Source: an uncultured Kordia sp. (GTDB lineage Bacteria; Bacteroidota; Bacteroidia; Flavobacteriales; Flavobacteriaceae). From it: a stretch of DNA of 64,000 nt. This document shows positions 43,258 to 51,533 of the stretch, piece after piece; the stretch's first letter is position 1; each line of letters starts with the position of its first letter. A model generated the notes under the pieces. It was not told the origin of the DNA and did no database searches. It saw nothing but the letters and a program-made list of their open reading frames with translations. The position numbers and the translations under genes were made by a program. The DNA is taken from the NCBI RefSeq assembly GCF_947489565.1, contig NZ_CANLEA010000019.1, positions 44,297 through 108,296 of the forward strand. The letters are read 5' to 3'.

Positions 43258-45078
43258 TTAGTTTATTGGTTTTGCGAAAATTACTATTACTTCTTGTCCT
43301 TCTTCAACGGCTGCATCGGGTGCTGGCGATTGTTTGAAAGATTGTCCTTCAATGAGCGATTTATCATTAGTTGCATGATATACAGCATCTAGTTTTAAGC
43401 CATTGTTGAGCAATACCTTTCTAACAGCAGTTTCTGTCAATCCTAAAATATTCGGCATTTTCTGATTCACAGTAGTGCTTGTATTGCCAGTAGGCACAAT
43501 GTCAATGCTAATATCACTAATGGCTGCGCTGCTTACATCTTTGGCAGATTCGTAATCTAACAAACCAAACACAGTTCCGTCAGGACCTTTTTCAACCGTA
43601 GTTTTAAGGTTTAAAGAGACATTGGCAAGCGTATATTTAGAATTGATTAATTCTTGATCGGCTTTTACCACATCATTTACAATACTACTATATACTTTGG
43701 CAGCAGATAATTTATTTGGATGATCTGTCACTGTGAAATCTTGAGCTTCTGCCAGTTGTTCTTGTAGCTTTCCGTTTTCACGTTCCAAAGTAGTTACCAA
43801 TGTTTTTTGTGTTTGTAGTTCAACATCTTTGGCAGTCACTAAGGCTTTTTCTCGTTGTACGGAGGTTTGTAATTGAGAAATACTAGCTAAGAAAGATACT
43901 TTTTCTTGTTGCAGATTATCTCTTTCTATAGAAATGTCTGCTACTTGCTGCTCTAAATTATTTTTATCTATCGTAATGACAGAAACTTGTTGTTGTAAAT
44001 CGTTGTAGAGCACTTCAAAATTGCTTCCGCTGACGCTGACAGCTTCCATATTTTCAATCTGCGTTCGTTGTGCCGCAAGTTGTGTTTCTAAATTTGCTTT
44101 ATCTGCTTCCAGTGTCTGTCTCAGTTGACGTTCATTGGTTAAGTTTGCATTCACAGTTTGTAAATCGACACTTAAATCAGCTACTTGCTGTTCTTTGGTT
44201 TCAATATCATTTTGAACCGTTGAAAGTTGTGTTTGTAGCATTTCACGTTCATTAGACAAAGAAGCTACACTCTCGTTTAATTCAGAAATTTGAGCAAAAG
44301 CAGTATCTCTCTCTATTTCTATAGCGCGAATATCTCCAGAAACTTCCATGGTTTCCATTTCTTCACGTTGTGTTGCAAGTGCTGTTTCTAGGTTTGCTTT
44401 ATCCGTTTCAAGCGTTTCTCTCAGTGCTCTTTCATTGGCTAAATTTGCCGTTACTGTCTGTAAATTAAGATTTAAATCGGCTACTTCTTGTGAACTGTTT
44501 TGAACAGTATTTTGTGCTGACAACAATTGTGTACGTAACGATTCACGTTCGTCAGACAAAGAAATAATCGTTGCATTGAGTCCTGAAACTTGTGCAACTG
44601 CGGTTTCTTTTTCTTCTTCTATCACGCGAATTGAGTTCATGAGCTCAAACATAGGAACTTCGGAAGCTATCACTACATGATCACTTTTTGTGATGTATTT
44701 TTTAGAATCTAACAACCAACTTTTATTAAAATCGATGGTAATTTTTGAATCACCTATAATAGTTGCATTAAAGGTTGTAGCAATGACTTCAGGAAGTCTC
44801 GACTGTGAAACTCTGATAATTCTAAACGAAGGTGTACCTCCAGATTTTAATACTTCACGAACAACGCGTATTGTTTGATTTTTTGTAGAAATTCTCGAAG
44901 GAATCGTTAATGTATACGCCAACTTTCCACTCGTTAAAGCAAGTGCGCTCGTAAGTGCCAACCACGATTTTGTATTTACATTGTAAAACTGCACTTGTAC
45001 CTTCACGGCTTTTGCAGGCTTATTAGTTACATCATACAACAGATGCTTAAACTGAATACTTTGTATATTAATTGCCAT
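43258..45078 (-). CDS. Coiled-coil protein with N-terminal beta domain and C-terminal PASTA domain (operon gene 9)
   Basis: Order of parts in 606 residues: a beta-rich domain (1-145), a coiled coil (150-445) built from two exact-period 100-residue repeats (150-249 and 250-349) and further heptads, a domain resembling the trypsin-co-occurring (Trypco) type (about 459-530, YTLANVSLNLKTTVEKGPDG), and a PASTA domain (541-602, MPNILGLTETAVRKVLLNNG ... QSPAPDAAVEEGQEVIVIF). PASTA domains bind peptidoglycan stems in known kinases and penicillin-binding proteins. Despite that, no signal peptide or membrane helix is seen. A structural rod linking two ends is the natural reading. Confidence 0.8.
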   Translation of the reverse strand: MAINIQSIQFKHLLYDVTNKPAKAVKVQVQFYNVNTKSWLALTSALALTSGKLAYTLTIPSRISTKNQTIRVVREVLKSGGTPSFRIIRVSQSRLPEVIATTFNATIIGDSKITIDFNKSWLLDSKKYITKSDHVVIASEVPMFELMNSIRVIEEEKETAVAQVSGLNATIISLSDERESLRTQLLSAQNTVQNSSQEVADLNLNLQTVTANLANERALRETLETDKANLETALATQREEMETMEVSGDIRAIEIERDTAFAQISELNESVASLSNEREMLQTQLSTVQNDIETKEQQVADLSVDLQTVNANLTNERQLRQTLEADKANLETQLAAQRTQIENMEAVSVSGSNFEVLYNDLQQQVSVITIDKNNLEQQVADISIERDNLQQEKVSFLASISQLQTSVQREKALVTAKDVELQTQKTLVTTLERENGKLQEQLAEAQDFTVTDHPNKLSAAKVYSSIVNDVVKADQELINSKYTLANVSLNLKTTVEKGPDGTVFGLLDYESAKDVSSAAISDISIDIVPTGNTSTTVNQKMPNILGLTETAVRKVLLNNGLKLDAVYHATNDKSLIEGQSFKQSPAPDAAVEEGQEVIVIFAKPIN

Positions 45079-45080
45079 GA

Positions 45081-45788
45081 CTATTTTTGAATTGAAATTT
45101 TAGTGAGTACGTTTCCAACGTTCACTTCTATAATTAAAATGTTTCCATTAGTGAAGTCAACACCATCTACTTTTACTTGTGTTACCGCTTTTCCATTCAC
45201 GTCTGTACGAATCTCACTAGTACTTAAGAAAGAAGTTCCATGATTTAAGGTTGCGCTCGGATTTAACAATTCTGTCTTTTGCTGATTGTAATTGAATTCA
45301 ACCAATGCATCAGAAATCTTTTCACCAGCAGCATTAAACACCTCTACATCAATATCAAAAATATGAACATTAGAAGTCGCTTTTGGTGTAGCATTGATAA
45401 TCATTTGCGGCAATCCTTCATTCGGAACTACTGCAATAAATCGCCCAGAAATGGTACTTGTTACTTTGTTCGTTTCTTTCGTATCTGTGGCTACACTTGC
45501 TACAGGTTTAAAAGCCAACGATCTTGAATATCCTTTCTGGTATGATTGTGCATGTGAGAGCGCTGCCGTTCTTCCCGCTACCGCAGTAGGTTCAGTACTT
45601 GTTTCTTTCTCAAATTCAGCTTCTACTTGTAAATTGAAATCTAAATATGGCAACGTATACAAAGTATTGGGTCTACCAAATTCGTCATAAGGTTTTACAT
45701 TCCTCAAATGATTTTGCGCCTCATTCAAACTATCAGAAATTCCTAATAGTATTTGTTTTAAGGTTAATGCGTTATTTGCTGTGCTCAT
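45081..45788 (-). CDS. Divergent family member with Ig-like C-terminal domain (operon gene 8)
   Basis: The first half keeps reduced family features: LLGISDSLNEAQNHL instead of AQxxLD, NTLYTLPYLDFNLQVEAEF in place of the PTFY segment, and TISGRFIAVVPNEGLPQMI in place of the closing PxP motif. The last 90 residues (NVHIFDIDVEVFNAAGEKISD ... TDVNGKAVTQVKVDG) look like a Big_1-type Ig-like domain. No signal peptide. It starts 10 bases after gene 7 and ends 2 bases before gene 9. Confidence 0.7.
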   Translation of the reverse strand: MSTANNALTLKQILLGISDSLNEAQNHLRNVKPYDEFGRPNTLYTLPYLDFNLQVEAEFEKETSTEPTAVAGRTAALSHAQSYQKGYSRSLAFKPVASVATDTKETNKVTSTISGRFIAVVPNEGLPQMIINATPKATSNVHIFDIDVEVFNAAGEKISDALVEFNYNQQKTELLNPSATLNHGTSFLSTSEIRTDVNGKAVTQVKVDGVDFTNGNILIIEVNVGNVLTKISIQK

Positions 45789-45798
45789 GTGTATATTT

Positions 45799-47202
45799 TT
45801 AAAATGCGAAACTGTCTTTTTGCTTTTTTACGTTTTTCAATGTGTCAATATCTTTTTTGATATTTTTGATGGTATTGAAATCAACATTTAATTTTTTATC
45901 GGCAACATTAAAGCTTTGCGTTTCTTCTTTTTTTGTTTGTTGTTGTTGAATGAAATCAAAATCGAACCCATTTTTCGTATTGGTATCCTGACCGCTTATA
46001 AAATCGACGGCTTTTAGCTTTTTCTCAAATAGATTGGTCACTGATTTGGTTTTTTCTAAACGTTTGTTAGCAGTATTGAATAACTGATTCACTTTGTCTA
46101 GTTTCTTTCCAGTTTTATTGACAATGTCCATTCCTTTGGAAACTTTTTTGCTAAAGGTTTGCAATTCAGGTGATTTCACAACGCTAGCCACTTTATTGAT
46201 GCCAGCTTGCACTTCATTTCCTTTACTACGAATTGTATTGAACGTATCAATACCTTTTGATACTTTTTTGGTTACACTATCAAATGTGTCTATTGCTTTA
46301 GAAACCTTTTTTACAGTAGATTTTACTGTTTGTACTTGCTTTTTTTGCGCCGGATTGTTGACAAACGAATCGATTTTTTTTGCGCCTTTTTTCACTGCTG
46401 TAGAAACCGCTTCAGTAGGTTTCTTGCGTGGTTGCATTGGCGTACTTACTTTTCGTTTCCCGACATTCTGTAAAAGTGTTTTTTCTTGCCTTTTTGGTTT
46501 TTGCGTTTTTGGCTTTGGTTTTGAAAGCTTTTGTACAGTTGGTTTTTTTGGTGATTTTGAAGAAACCTTAGCTACGGATTTTTTGGTTTTCTTCGTAAAA
46601 TCTTCAACAGACCTTTTTTCTTGTTGAACTCTATTTATAGATGCAAGTAGTGTTGTGGCTTGCTTCTTTTTCTTTGATACAATGGTAGTTTCAGGCTTAC
46701 GCTGAACTTTTGGAATGCGAACTTCGGGTTTTGCAGCTTTCTTTTTATGAATAAAACCTGTATTTGGTTTCGCTTTTTTTCTCTTTTGCGAAACGGGCGG
46801 AACACTAGAAATTTCTCGTTCTTTATTCTTCTTGTTAAACGAAGGTGTTACTTCCCAACGATCATCATTTTTTTTGCGATGACTTTCTTTGCGTTTCCTA
46901 AGCTTTTCTTCGGCTGCGGCTTCCTCTTTCTTCTTTTGATCAATTGATTTTATATCATTCTCATACTTTCTATCTGTATTTGACTTTTGCTTCTTACCAG
47001 TAAGTTCTGCCATTTGATCTTCGAGCTGTTTTTGCTCTTCAATCAATGATTTTAAACTCGAATTAAATTCGGCAACATCTTCTAATGATTTGTCTGATTT
47101 TTTTGCCTCAGGAGAAAGCAACGAAGCTATATCTTCTATAGCTGCGTTTTCTTTCTTCGGAGTTTCTTCTTTTTTAACAAAGCTTTTCCAATGTTTAGCC
47201 AT
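45799..47202 (-). CDS. Lys-rich, low-complexity and helical protein (operon gene 7)
   Basis: This 467-residue protein is strongly basic. Residues 1-250 are rich in Lys, Pro, Ser and Thr with many short K-rich patches and look disordered. Residues 255-390 contain repeated amphipathic helices with a shared core (KKVSKAIDTFDSVT, KKVSKGIDTFNTIRS, KKVSKGMDIVNKTGK). It resembles DNA- or polymer-condensing proteins in composition only. It starts 2 bases after gene 6. No homologue is known to me. Confidence 0.72.
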   Translation of the reverse strand: MAKHWKSFVKKEETPKKENAAIEDIASLLSPEAKKSDKSLEDVAEFNSSLKSLIEEQKQLEDQMAELTGKKQKSNTDRKYENDIKSIDQKKKEEAAAEEKLRKRKESHRKKNDDRWEVTPSFNKKNKEREISSVPPVSQKRKKAKPNTGFIHKKKAAKPEVRIPKVQRKPETTIVSKKKKQATTLLASINRVQQEKRSVEDFTKKTKKSVAKVSSKSPKKPTVQKLSKPKPKTQKPKRQEKTLLQNVGKRKVSTPMQPRKKPTEAVSTAVKKGAKKIDSFVNNPAQKKQVQTVKSTVKKVSKAIDTFDSVTKKVSKGIDTFNTIRSKGNEVQAGINKVASVVKSPELQTFSKKVSKGMDIVNKTGKKLDKVNQLFNTANKRLEKTKSVTNLFEKKLKAVDFISGQDTNTKNGFDFDFIQQQQTKKEETQSFNVADKKLNVDFNTIKNIKKDIDTLKNVKKQKDSFAF

Positions 47203-47204
47203 CT

Positions 47205-47699
47205 TTATGAACTGGTATTTGAATTATTTGAAGGTCTTTTACTTTCCAACTCATTTTCAATCAACGCTTGTAAACGTTGTTCAAAAACGGGTGGATTTGG
47301 AACGGTTACTAATTTGGTTCTCACTAAAGAACTTGCTTCAGCTGAATACTGGTATTTTTGCGAATAGCTAGCAGAAACGGTGGCGCTTACAGCTGCAAAT
47401 CCTACATTAAATCCTCCAGTTACCGAAACGGAAGCTCCAAACTCTCTTGATTCCATCATAGAAACAGACATTTTACATTCAAAAAATGTATCTACAAATT
47501 GGTAAAATGTAGGAGTGAAGCCTAAAGCCAATAAACTATATTCTTCACCGCCCATTTCTACTTTGGTATTTACAAGTTCTTTTGCTAAATCCATAGAAAC
47601 TCTATCCAAAGCTCTCTGTGCTTCTGCAATCCCTATACCCAGAGATTTAATCATCTCGGGTAAGGGTGCATTTTGTATTTCTCTGGTGATTCTACCCAT
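47205..47699 (-). CDS. AQxxLD/PTFY family protein, minimal form (operon gene 6)
   Basis: A 164-residue protein consisting of the family domain alone: LPEMIKSLGIGIAEAQRALD, LLALGFTPTFYQFVDTFFEC, a Gly/Ser-rich middle (GASVSVTGGFNVGFAAVSA), SYSQKYQYSAEASSLVRTKL and VPNPPVFEQRLQALIE. No signal peptide or membrane segment. It defines the family core together with gene 4. The pattern vaguely recalls the Pfam DUF2589 layout, but I could not confirm that by eye. Confidence 0.78.
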   Translation of the reverse strand: MGRITREIQNAPLPEMIKSLGIGIAEAQRALDRVSMDLAKELVNTKVEMGGEEYSLLALGFTPTFYQFVDTFFECKMSVSMMESREFGASVSVTGGFNVGFAAVSATVSASYSQKYQYSAEASSLVRTKLVTVPNPPVFEQRLQALIENELESKRPSNNSNTSS

Positions 47700-47704
47700 G
47701 GATA

Positions 47705-48613
47705 CTAGTTTTCTTCTTCTTCTCTAGCAATTGCCATTTGTTGTTGAACACGCTCTTCTAATGCCGCTGGTGGCGGGATTGGAACTAATTTCGTTTGTAA
47801 CAAACTAGAACCTTCTGCCGAATAGCTATACTTTTGAGAGAAACCAGCATTTACTTGTGTTGTTGTCACAGTTTTGTTGGTTTTAAGACCTCTTCTCCAG
47901 CTAAAACTAGCACTTCTGTCTGTACTTTTTGAGTTTCTTTGGTATTGGTATGAAGATGATCCTTCTCGTGTAAACTTAATACTGATCGATACTTTGATAA
48001 TTGTATCTACAAATTGATAGAAAGTAGGAGCAAACCCAAGTTCTAACATCGACAAACGCTGTGGTAAGTACAATGTTTTTTCTGGCTTTTCTGGTTTTTT
48101 CATCTTCTTTCCAGGTACAATGGTAGGCGCCGTTATAGAAGCATATACTCCAGTTCCTGCATTGTATTCATACCAACTTCCGCCGTTTCTGTAGTAAACA
48201 TCTGCATTCTTCTGATCGTCAGGAGTAAATACAGCGTCACTCGCACCAATAGGACTTTTGTCTACGTTTACAACAGATTTGTCATATCCGTCTTCAATGT
48301 CATTAGCATCAATTTTAGAGATGATCGCTGCTCTGTAGGCTGCGTCTGAGTTAGAGTTATACAACTCAACAGCATCACTGGTTTGTACTTTTTCTTTTCC
48401 AAAGAACACACGACTGTCTTTGAAATTGATAAATTCTTTTCCGTTAATAGTAGATTTCACAGGACTTAATCCTCCCATCATTTCTGCTACTTCGATCGAG
48501 TTGGAATCTAATGCCATTTGTGCATTGGCAATAGATGTTGCCATGCTCTCGATCATTTGTCCCATAGGTACATTTAGTAATTCTTGCCCTATTTCTGGAT
48601 TTTTATGAAACAT
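47705..48613 (-). CDS. AQxxLD/PTFY family protein with a central insertion (operon gene 5)
   Basis: The family helix (MATSIANAQMALDSNSIEVAE) is at the N-terminus, and then an insertion of about 130 residues (from about residue 50; INGKEFINFKDSRVFFG ... DVYYRNGGSWYEYNAGTG) separates it from the second motif MLELGFAPTFYQFVDTII. The end again reads SYSAEGSSLLQTKLVPIPPP. The inserted part has several Tyr/Gly/Asp-rich segments and does not look like a known domain. No signal peptide. Confidence 0.75.
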   Translation of the reverse strand: MFHKNPEIGQELLNVPMGQMIESMATSIANAQMALDSNSIEVAEMMGGLSPVKSTINGKEFINFKDSRVFFGKEKVQTSDAVELYNSNSDAAYRAAIISKIDANDIEDGYDKSVVNVDKSPIGASDAVFTPDDQKNADVYYRNGGSWYEYNAGTGVYASITAPTIVPGKKMKKPEKPEKTLYLPQRLSMLELGFAPTFYQFVDTIIKVSISIKFTREGSSSYQYQRNSKSTDRSASFSWRRGLKTNKTVTTTQVNAGFSQKYSYSAEGSSLLQTKLVPIPPPAALEERVQQQMAIAREEEEN

Positions 48614-48632
48614 ATGTTATAATTTTTATTTG

Positions 48633-49148
48633 TTACTCTTCTTTGTTAATTGTTGCTTTTAATAATTCAAGATATATATCAGGTGCAGGCAACGATACAA
48701 TCTTTGCTGCAATTGATGAGGAGCCTTCTGCTGATGAAGAAAACTTTCGTGAATAATGAGCCGATATAGATACGCCAAACATTTGTGTAGAAGTACTGTC
48801 ACTACTACTATTGTTTGAGCTAGAACTATTGTTGGAGTTGCTGCTATTTCCATAGCTGAATCCTAATGCGCCTCCGTAGCTTTCAGATTCAGCCATAGAA
48901 AATTCCATTTTCATTTCTACAGAAGCTTCTGTAAAAGCGTAAAATGTGGGTGCAAAACCAAGGCTTAATAAACTGTATTCTTCATCGCCTAGATTAATCT
49001 TTACCGCGGCTAATTCATTTGCCAAACGAATGGAATTCGCATCTAAAGCCGATTGCGCATTGGCAATAGACATTCCGAGCTTTTCCAGCATCATTGGCAA
49101 CGGAGCGTTGGTAATTTGTTGTATTACTTTAGGCGTTGTACTCATCAA
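48633..49148 (-). CDS. AQxxLD/PTFY family protein with Ser/Asn-rich linker (operon gene 4)
   Basis: The 171-residue protein is the family core: LPMMLEKLGMSIANAQSALD at residues 17-36, LLSLGFAPTFYAFTEASVEM at 59-78, a Ser/Asn-rich tract from about 100 to 118, and the closing SSAEGSSSIAAKIVSLPAPD. The Ser/Asn tract makes the two halves flexible. It begins 3 bases after gene 3 ends. No signal peptide. Confidence 0.78.
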   Translation of the reverse strand: MMSTTPKVIQQITNAPLPMMLEKLGMSIANAQSALDANSIRLANELAAVKINLGDEEYSLLSLGFAPTFYAFTEASVEMKMEFSMAESESYGGALGFSYGNSSNSNNSSSSNNSSSDSTSTQMFGVSISAHYSRKFSSSAEGSSSIAAKIVSLPAPDIYLELLKATINKEE

Positions 49149-49151
49149 TAA

Positions 49152-50972
49152 TTAGTTTGAATTTGTGTTTGTGTTTGTCAGCGATTGAATATAATTTTCC
49201 AATGCTGTTGGTGGCGGTACAGAAATCATACGTGCCGATACAGAAGCATTTCCTTCTACAGACATGTTGAACTGACGTGCATAACGAACATCTAATGAAC
49301 CACTAATTGCCAACGAACGATCTCCTTTAAAATCTTTTTGAGATTGTTTTAATTTCGAAAATTCGTTTTGTGTTTCACCCACATATACTTTTGTGGTTTC
49401 TTTGTTCATATCGGCGGAAGCCTCATTATTTACCTTTACATTGACTTCTTTATTTTCTTTAGAGTGAATAAAGTAGTTGATCTTCGTTTCTTCGTGTAAT
49501 AGGTAATACGTTTCGTTTACTTTTTCGATGTATAACTCTTGATATTTTCCTTTGCTATTCACTAAAGACGATAGTTGATTCGCGTTCGTATCGCGCAATA
49601 CATAGGTTTTTCCTCCATATTTAAAAGTGATGTCTAAACCTGAATTGGCACTAGAGTTTGAAGTTTCTACATATACAAAATGGTCTGGTCCTGTATTTTT
49701 TGGAGCTGCTCCAGTTTTTGTAATTTCTCCTCCATTGAAAAGAATATAGTCTGGTGCACCTGCAGGAAATACAATAGTTACTTTACGAATATTGGCATCT
49801 TTTGCAGAACTTCCGTTGGCTAAAGATTCACCTTCAGTTTCTGTTTTTACACGAGTGTCATCAAAGGTAACACCTGCAATTTTACTCAGCTCACTTCTAA
49901 AAGAGTTTGCTCTTTTTTGACCTAAAGCTTCGTTGTATTTAGCATTTTTATCGCTTGTACTTCCGCTTCCATCAGTATATCCTTTGACAGTAATATTTAA
50001 AGAAGTGTCTCTTTTTAAAAGCATAGCTAAAGCTGTCACATCTGCTAGATTTACAGCATCTGATTTTACGCCGTTAGAATAGGTATAATTCATATCATAC
50101 TTGTCCCAACCAAAGAAAAATTCATGTACTTTTTTTCCTCCAGATCGGTGAATTCCATCTGCGTTGATTCCCACCACAGTTCCTCCGTTAGCAGTTCTTG
50201 CGTTTCCAAGAGTGGTTGCATAATCGGTTTCTTTGGTGAATTTTTTACCTGGACTACCACCTTTCAGTGTAATTTCTGGTTTTGGATTGCTTGAAGGATA
50301 CGATGAAGAATCTAGTTTTAATAAACCTTCTGTATCTGTGTGAATGTACGGTTCTGTAATAACTACATAACCTTCTTCTTTTGCAATATACACAGCAGTT
50401 GAGCTGTTTTCTTCAAGCTTTCTTTCGTCTTCAATAACACTTTCTACGCGCAATTCATTCGCTTCATCACGCATTTGTTCTTTCGCTTTCTCTACTTTAG
50501 AATACGAACCTTCTTCTTTGTGAATTTTGAATGATTTTTCATTGATGCTAACATCTTCTGAAGTTTTTGCTTGTAACGAAATATCTTTTTGCGTTTTAGA
50601 ATACTTGCTTAAAGATTTGCTTTTGTTTTGCTTTAATTGATTAAAGAAATCTTTGTCAAAAGTGGTGTTGTTTTTATAATCCACCGATAAGCTAAAGTCT
50701 ACTTCAACTTCTTCTTTGACTGCCATTTTTAAGCTGATGGATGCTGAAATATCAGCATAATCAAAAGCATAAAATGCGGGTTGAAACCCTAATTCTAATA
50801 ATGATTTCCCAGCTACTTTACTTTCGGAAAGTCGAATAAGCTGCGAAACCGAGTTCGTGTCGAGCCGCTCTTGAGCTTCTGCAATACCCAAGGCGAGCGC
50901 AGTTACCATACTACTAACGTCTACGTTTTGTAGTATTTTTGATCCCTGATCAAATGTTTGTACGTCTGCCAT
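49152..50972 (-). CDS. AQxxLD/PTFY family protein split by an OmpA-like domain (operon gene 3)
   Basis: Residues 20-100 carry the N-terminal family half (MVTALALGIAEAQERLD, LLELGFQPAFYAFDYADI). Residues 555-600 carry the C-terminal half (DVRYARQFNMSVEGNASVSA, RMISVPPPTALENYIQSL). Between them lie a helical linker (110-200) and an OmpA-like domain at about 283-403: NLADVTALAMLLK, ITVKGYTDGSGS with Asp334, and NEALGQKRANSFRSEL with Arg354, then DANIRKVTIVF. The Asp and Arg are those that bind diaminopimelate in OmpA-type domains. A further beta segment (440-530) follows. No signal peptide is visible. Confidence 0.8.
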   Translation of the reverse strand: MADVQTFDQGSKILQNVDVSSMVTALALGIAEAQERLDTNSVSQLIRLSESKVAGKSLLELGFQPAFYAFDYADISASISLKMAVKEEVEVDFSLSVDYKNNTTFDKDFFNQLKQNKSKSLSKYSKTQKDISLQAKTSEDVSINEKSFKIHKEEGSYSKVEKAKEQMRDEANELRVESVIEDERKLEENSSTAVYIAKEEGYVVITEPYIHTDTEGLLKLDSSSYPSSNPKPEITLKGGSPGKKFTKETDYATTLGNARTANGGTVVGINADGIHRSGGKKVHEFFFGWDKYDMNYTYSNGVKSDAVNLADVTALAMLLKRDTSLNITVKGYTDGSGSTSDKNAKYNEALGQKRANSFRSELSKIAGVTFDDTRVKTETEGESLANGSSAKDANIRKVTIVFPAGAPDYILFNGGEITKTGAAPKNTGPDHFVYVETSNSSANSGLDITFKYGGKTYVLRDTNANQLSSLVNSKGKYQELYIEKVNETYYLLHEETKINYFIHSKENKEVNVKVNNEASADMNKETTKVYVGETQNEFSKLKQSQKDFKGDRSLAISGSLDVRYARQFNMSVEGNASVSARMISVPPPTALENYIQSLTNTNTNSN

Positions 50973-50988
50973 TTTCTGTTTTTAAAAG

Positions 50989-51531
50989 TTAGAATGGAGA
51001 AATGCCCTCAGGTAAATCCATGGCAATTTTGGTGTTTACTGATTCTTTTCTCACAATAAAATAATTATGTTTTTTTTGGAGTCTGGTCAATTGGTCTCTA
51101 TTGACTTTGTATCCTCTTTGCAACCAACCTAAAAGCTCATCTGTAATAGGTTGTTTACCTCTTCCGAGATCCTTTTGAATCTCTTGAAGCAATGTTCTTG
51201 CTTCGTCTTGTTCTTCTCTTAATACATGCTGAATTGCTTGACGCTCGCTTACAAAAGCATTGTGCTTTCTCACGAAAACACTTTGTTCTTTATCTTTTAA
51301 GAATGAGCGATAGTTTTCACAAAATTCAATCACTTGATCATGTGCGCCAGAAAGTTCTAAGGTTTCCATAACGCACTGACTGTAGTGTTGAAAAAAGAGT
51401 TCGCTATCTTTTTCTTGTTGTGACATTTTCATTGCTTCTTTATAATGGCGTAATGCTTCTTTATAGTTTTTGTCTAAAGCGTGCATTTTTCCACGTTCTG
51501 CAATTCGGTAGTGTAGCATATTTTTTTCCAT
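50989..51531 (-). CDS. TPR-like helical protein (operon gene 2)
   Basis: The first half of the 180 residues holds TPR-like helices (RIAERGKMHALDKNYKEALR, FFQHYSQCVMETLELSGAHD). The C-terminal half includes DELLGWLQRGYKVNRDQLTR. No signal peptide. It begins 2 bases after gene 1 ends, so translation is coupled. TPR domains bind partner peptides, so it may be an assembly factor or chaperone for the family (inference). Confidence 0.72.
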   Translation of the reverse strand: MEKNMLHYRIAERGKMHALDKNYKEALRHYKEAMKMSQQEKDSELFFQHYSQCVMETLELSGAHDQVIEFCENYRSFLKDKEQSVFVRKHNAFVSERQAIQHVLREEQDEARTLLQEIQKDLGRGKQPITDELLGWLQRGYKVNRDQLTRLQKKHNYFIVRKESVNTKIAMDLPEGISPF

Positions 51532-51533
51532 GA

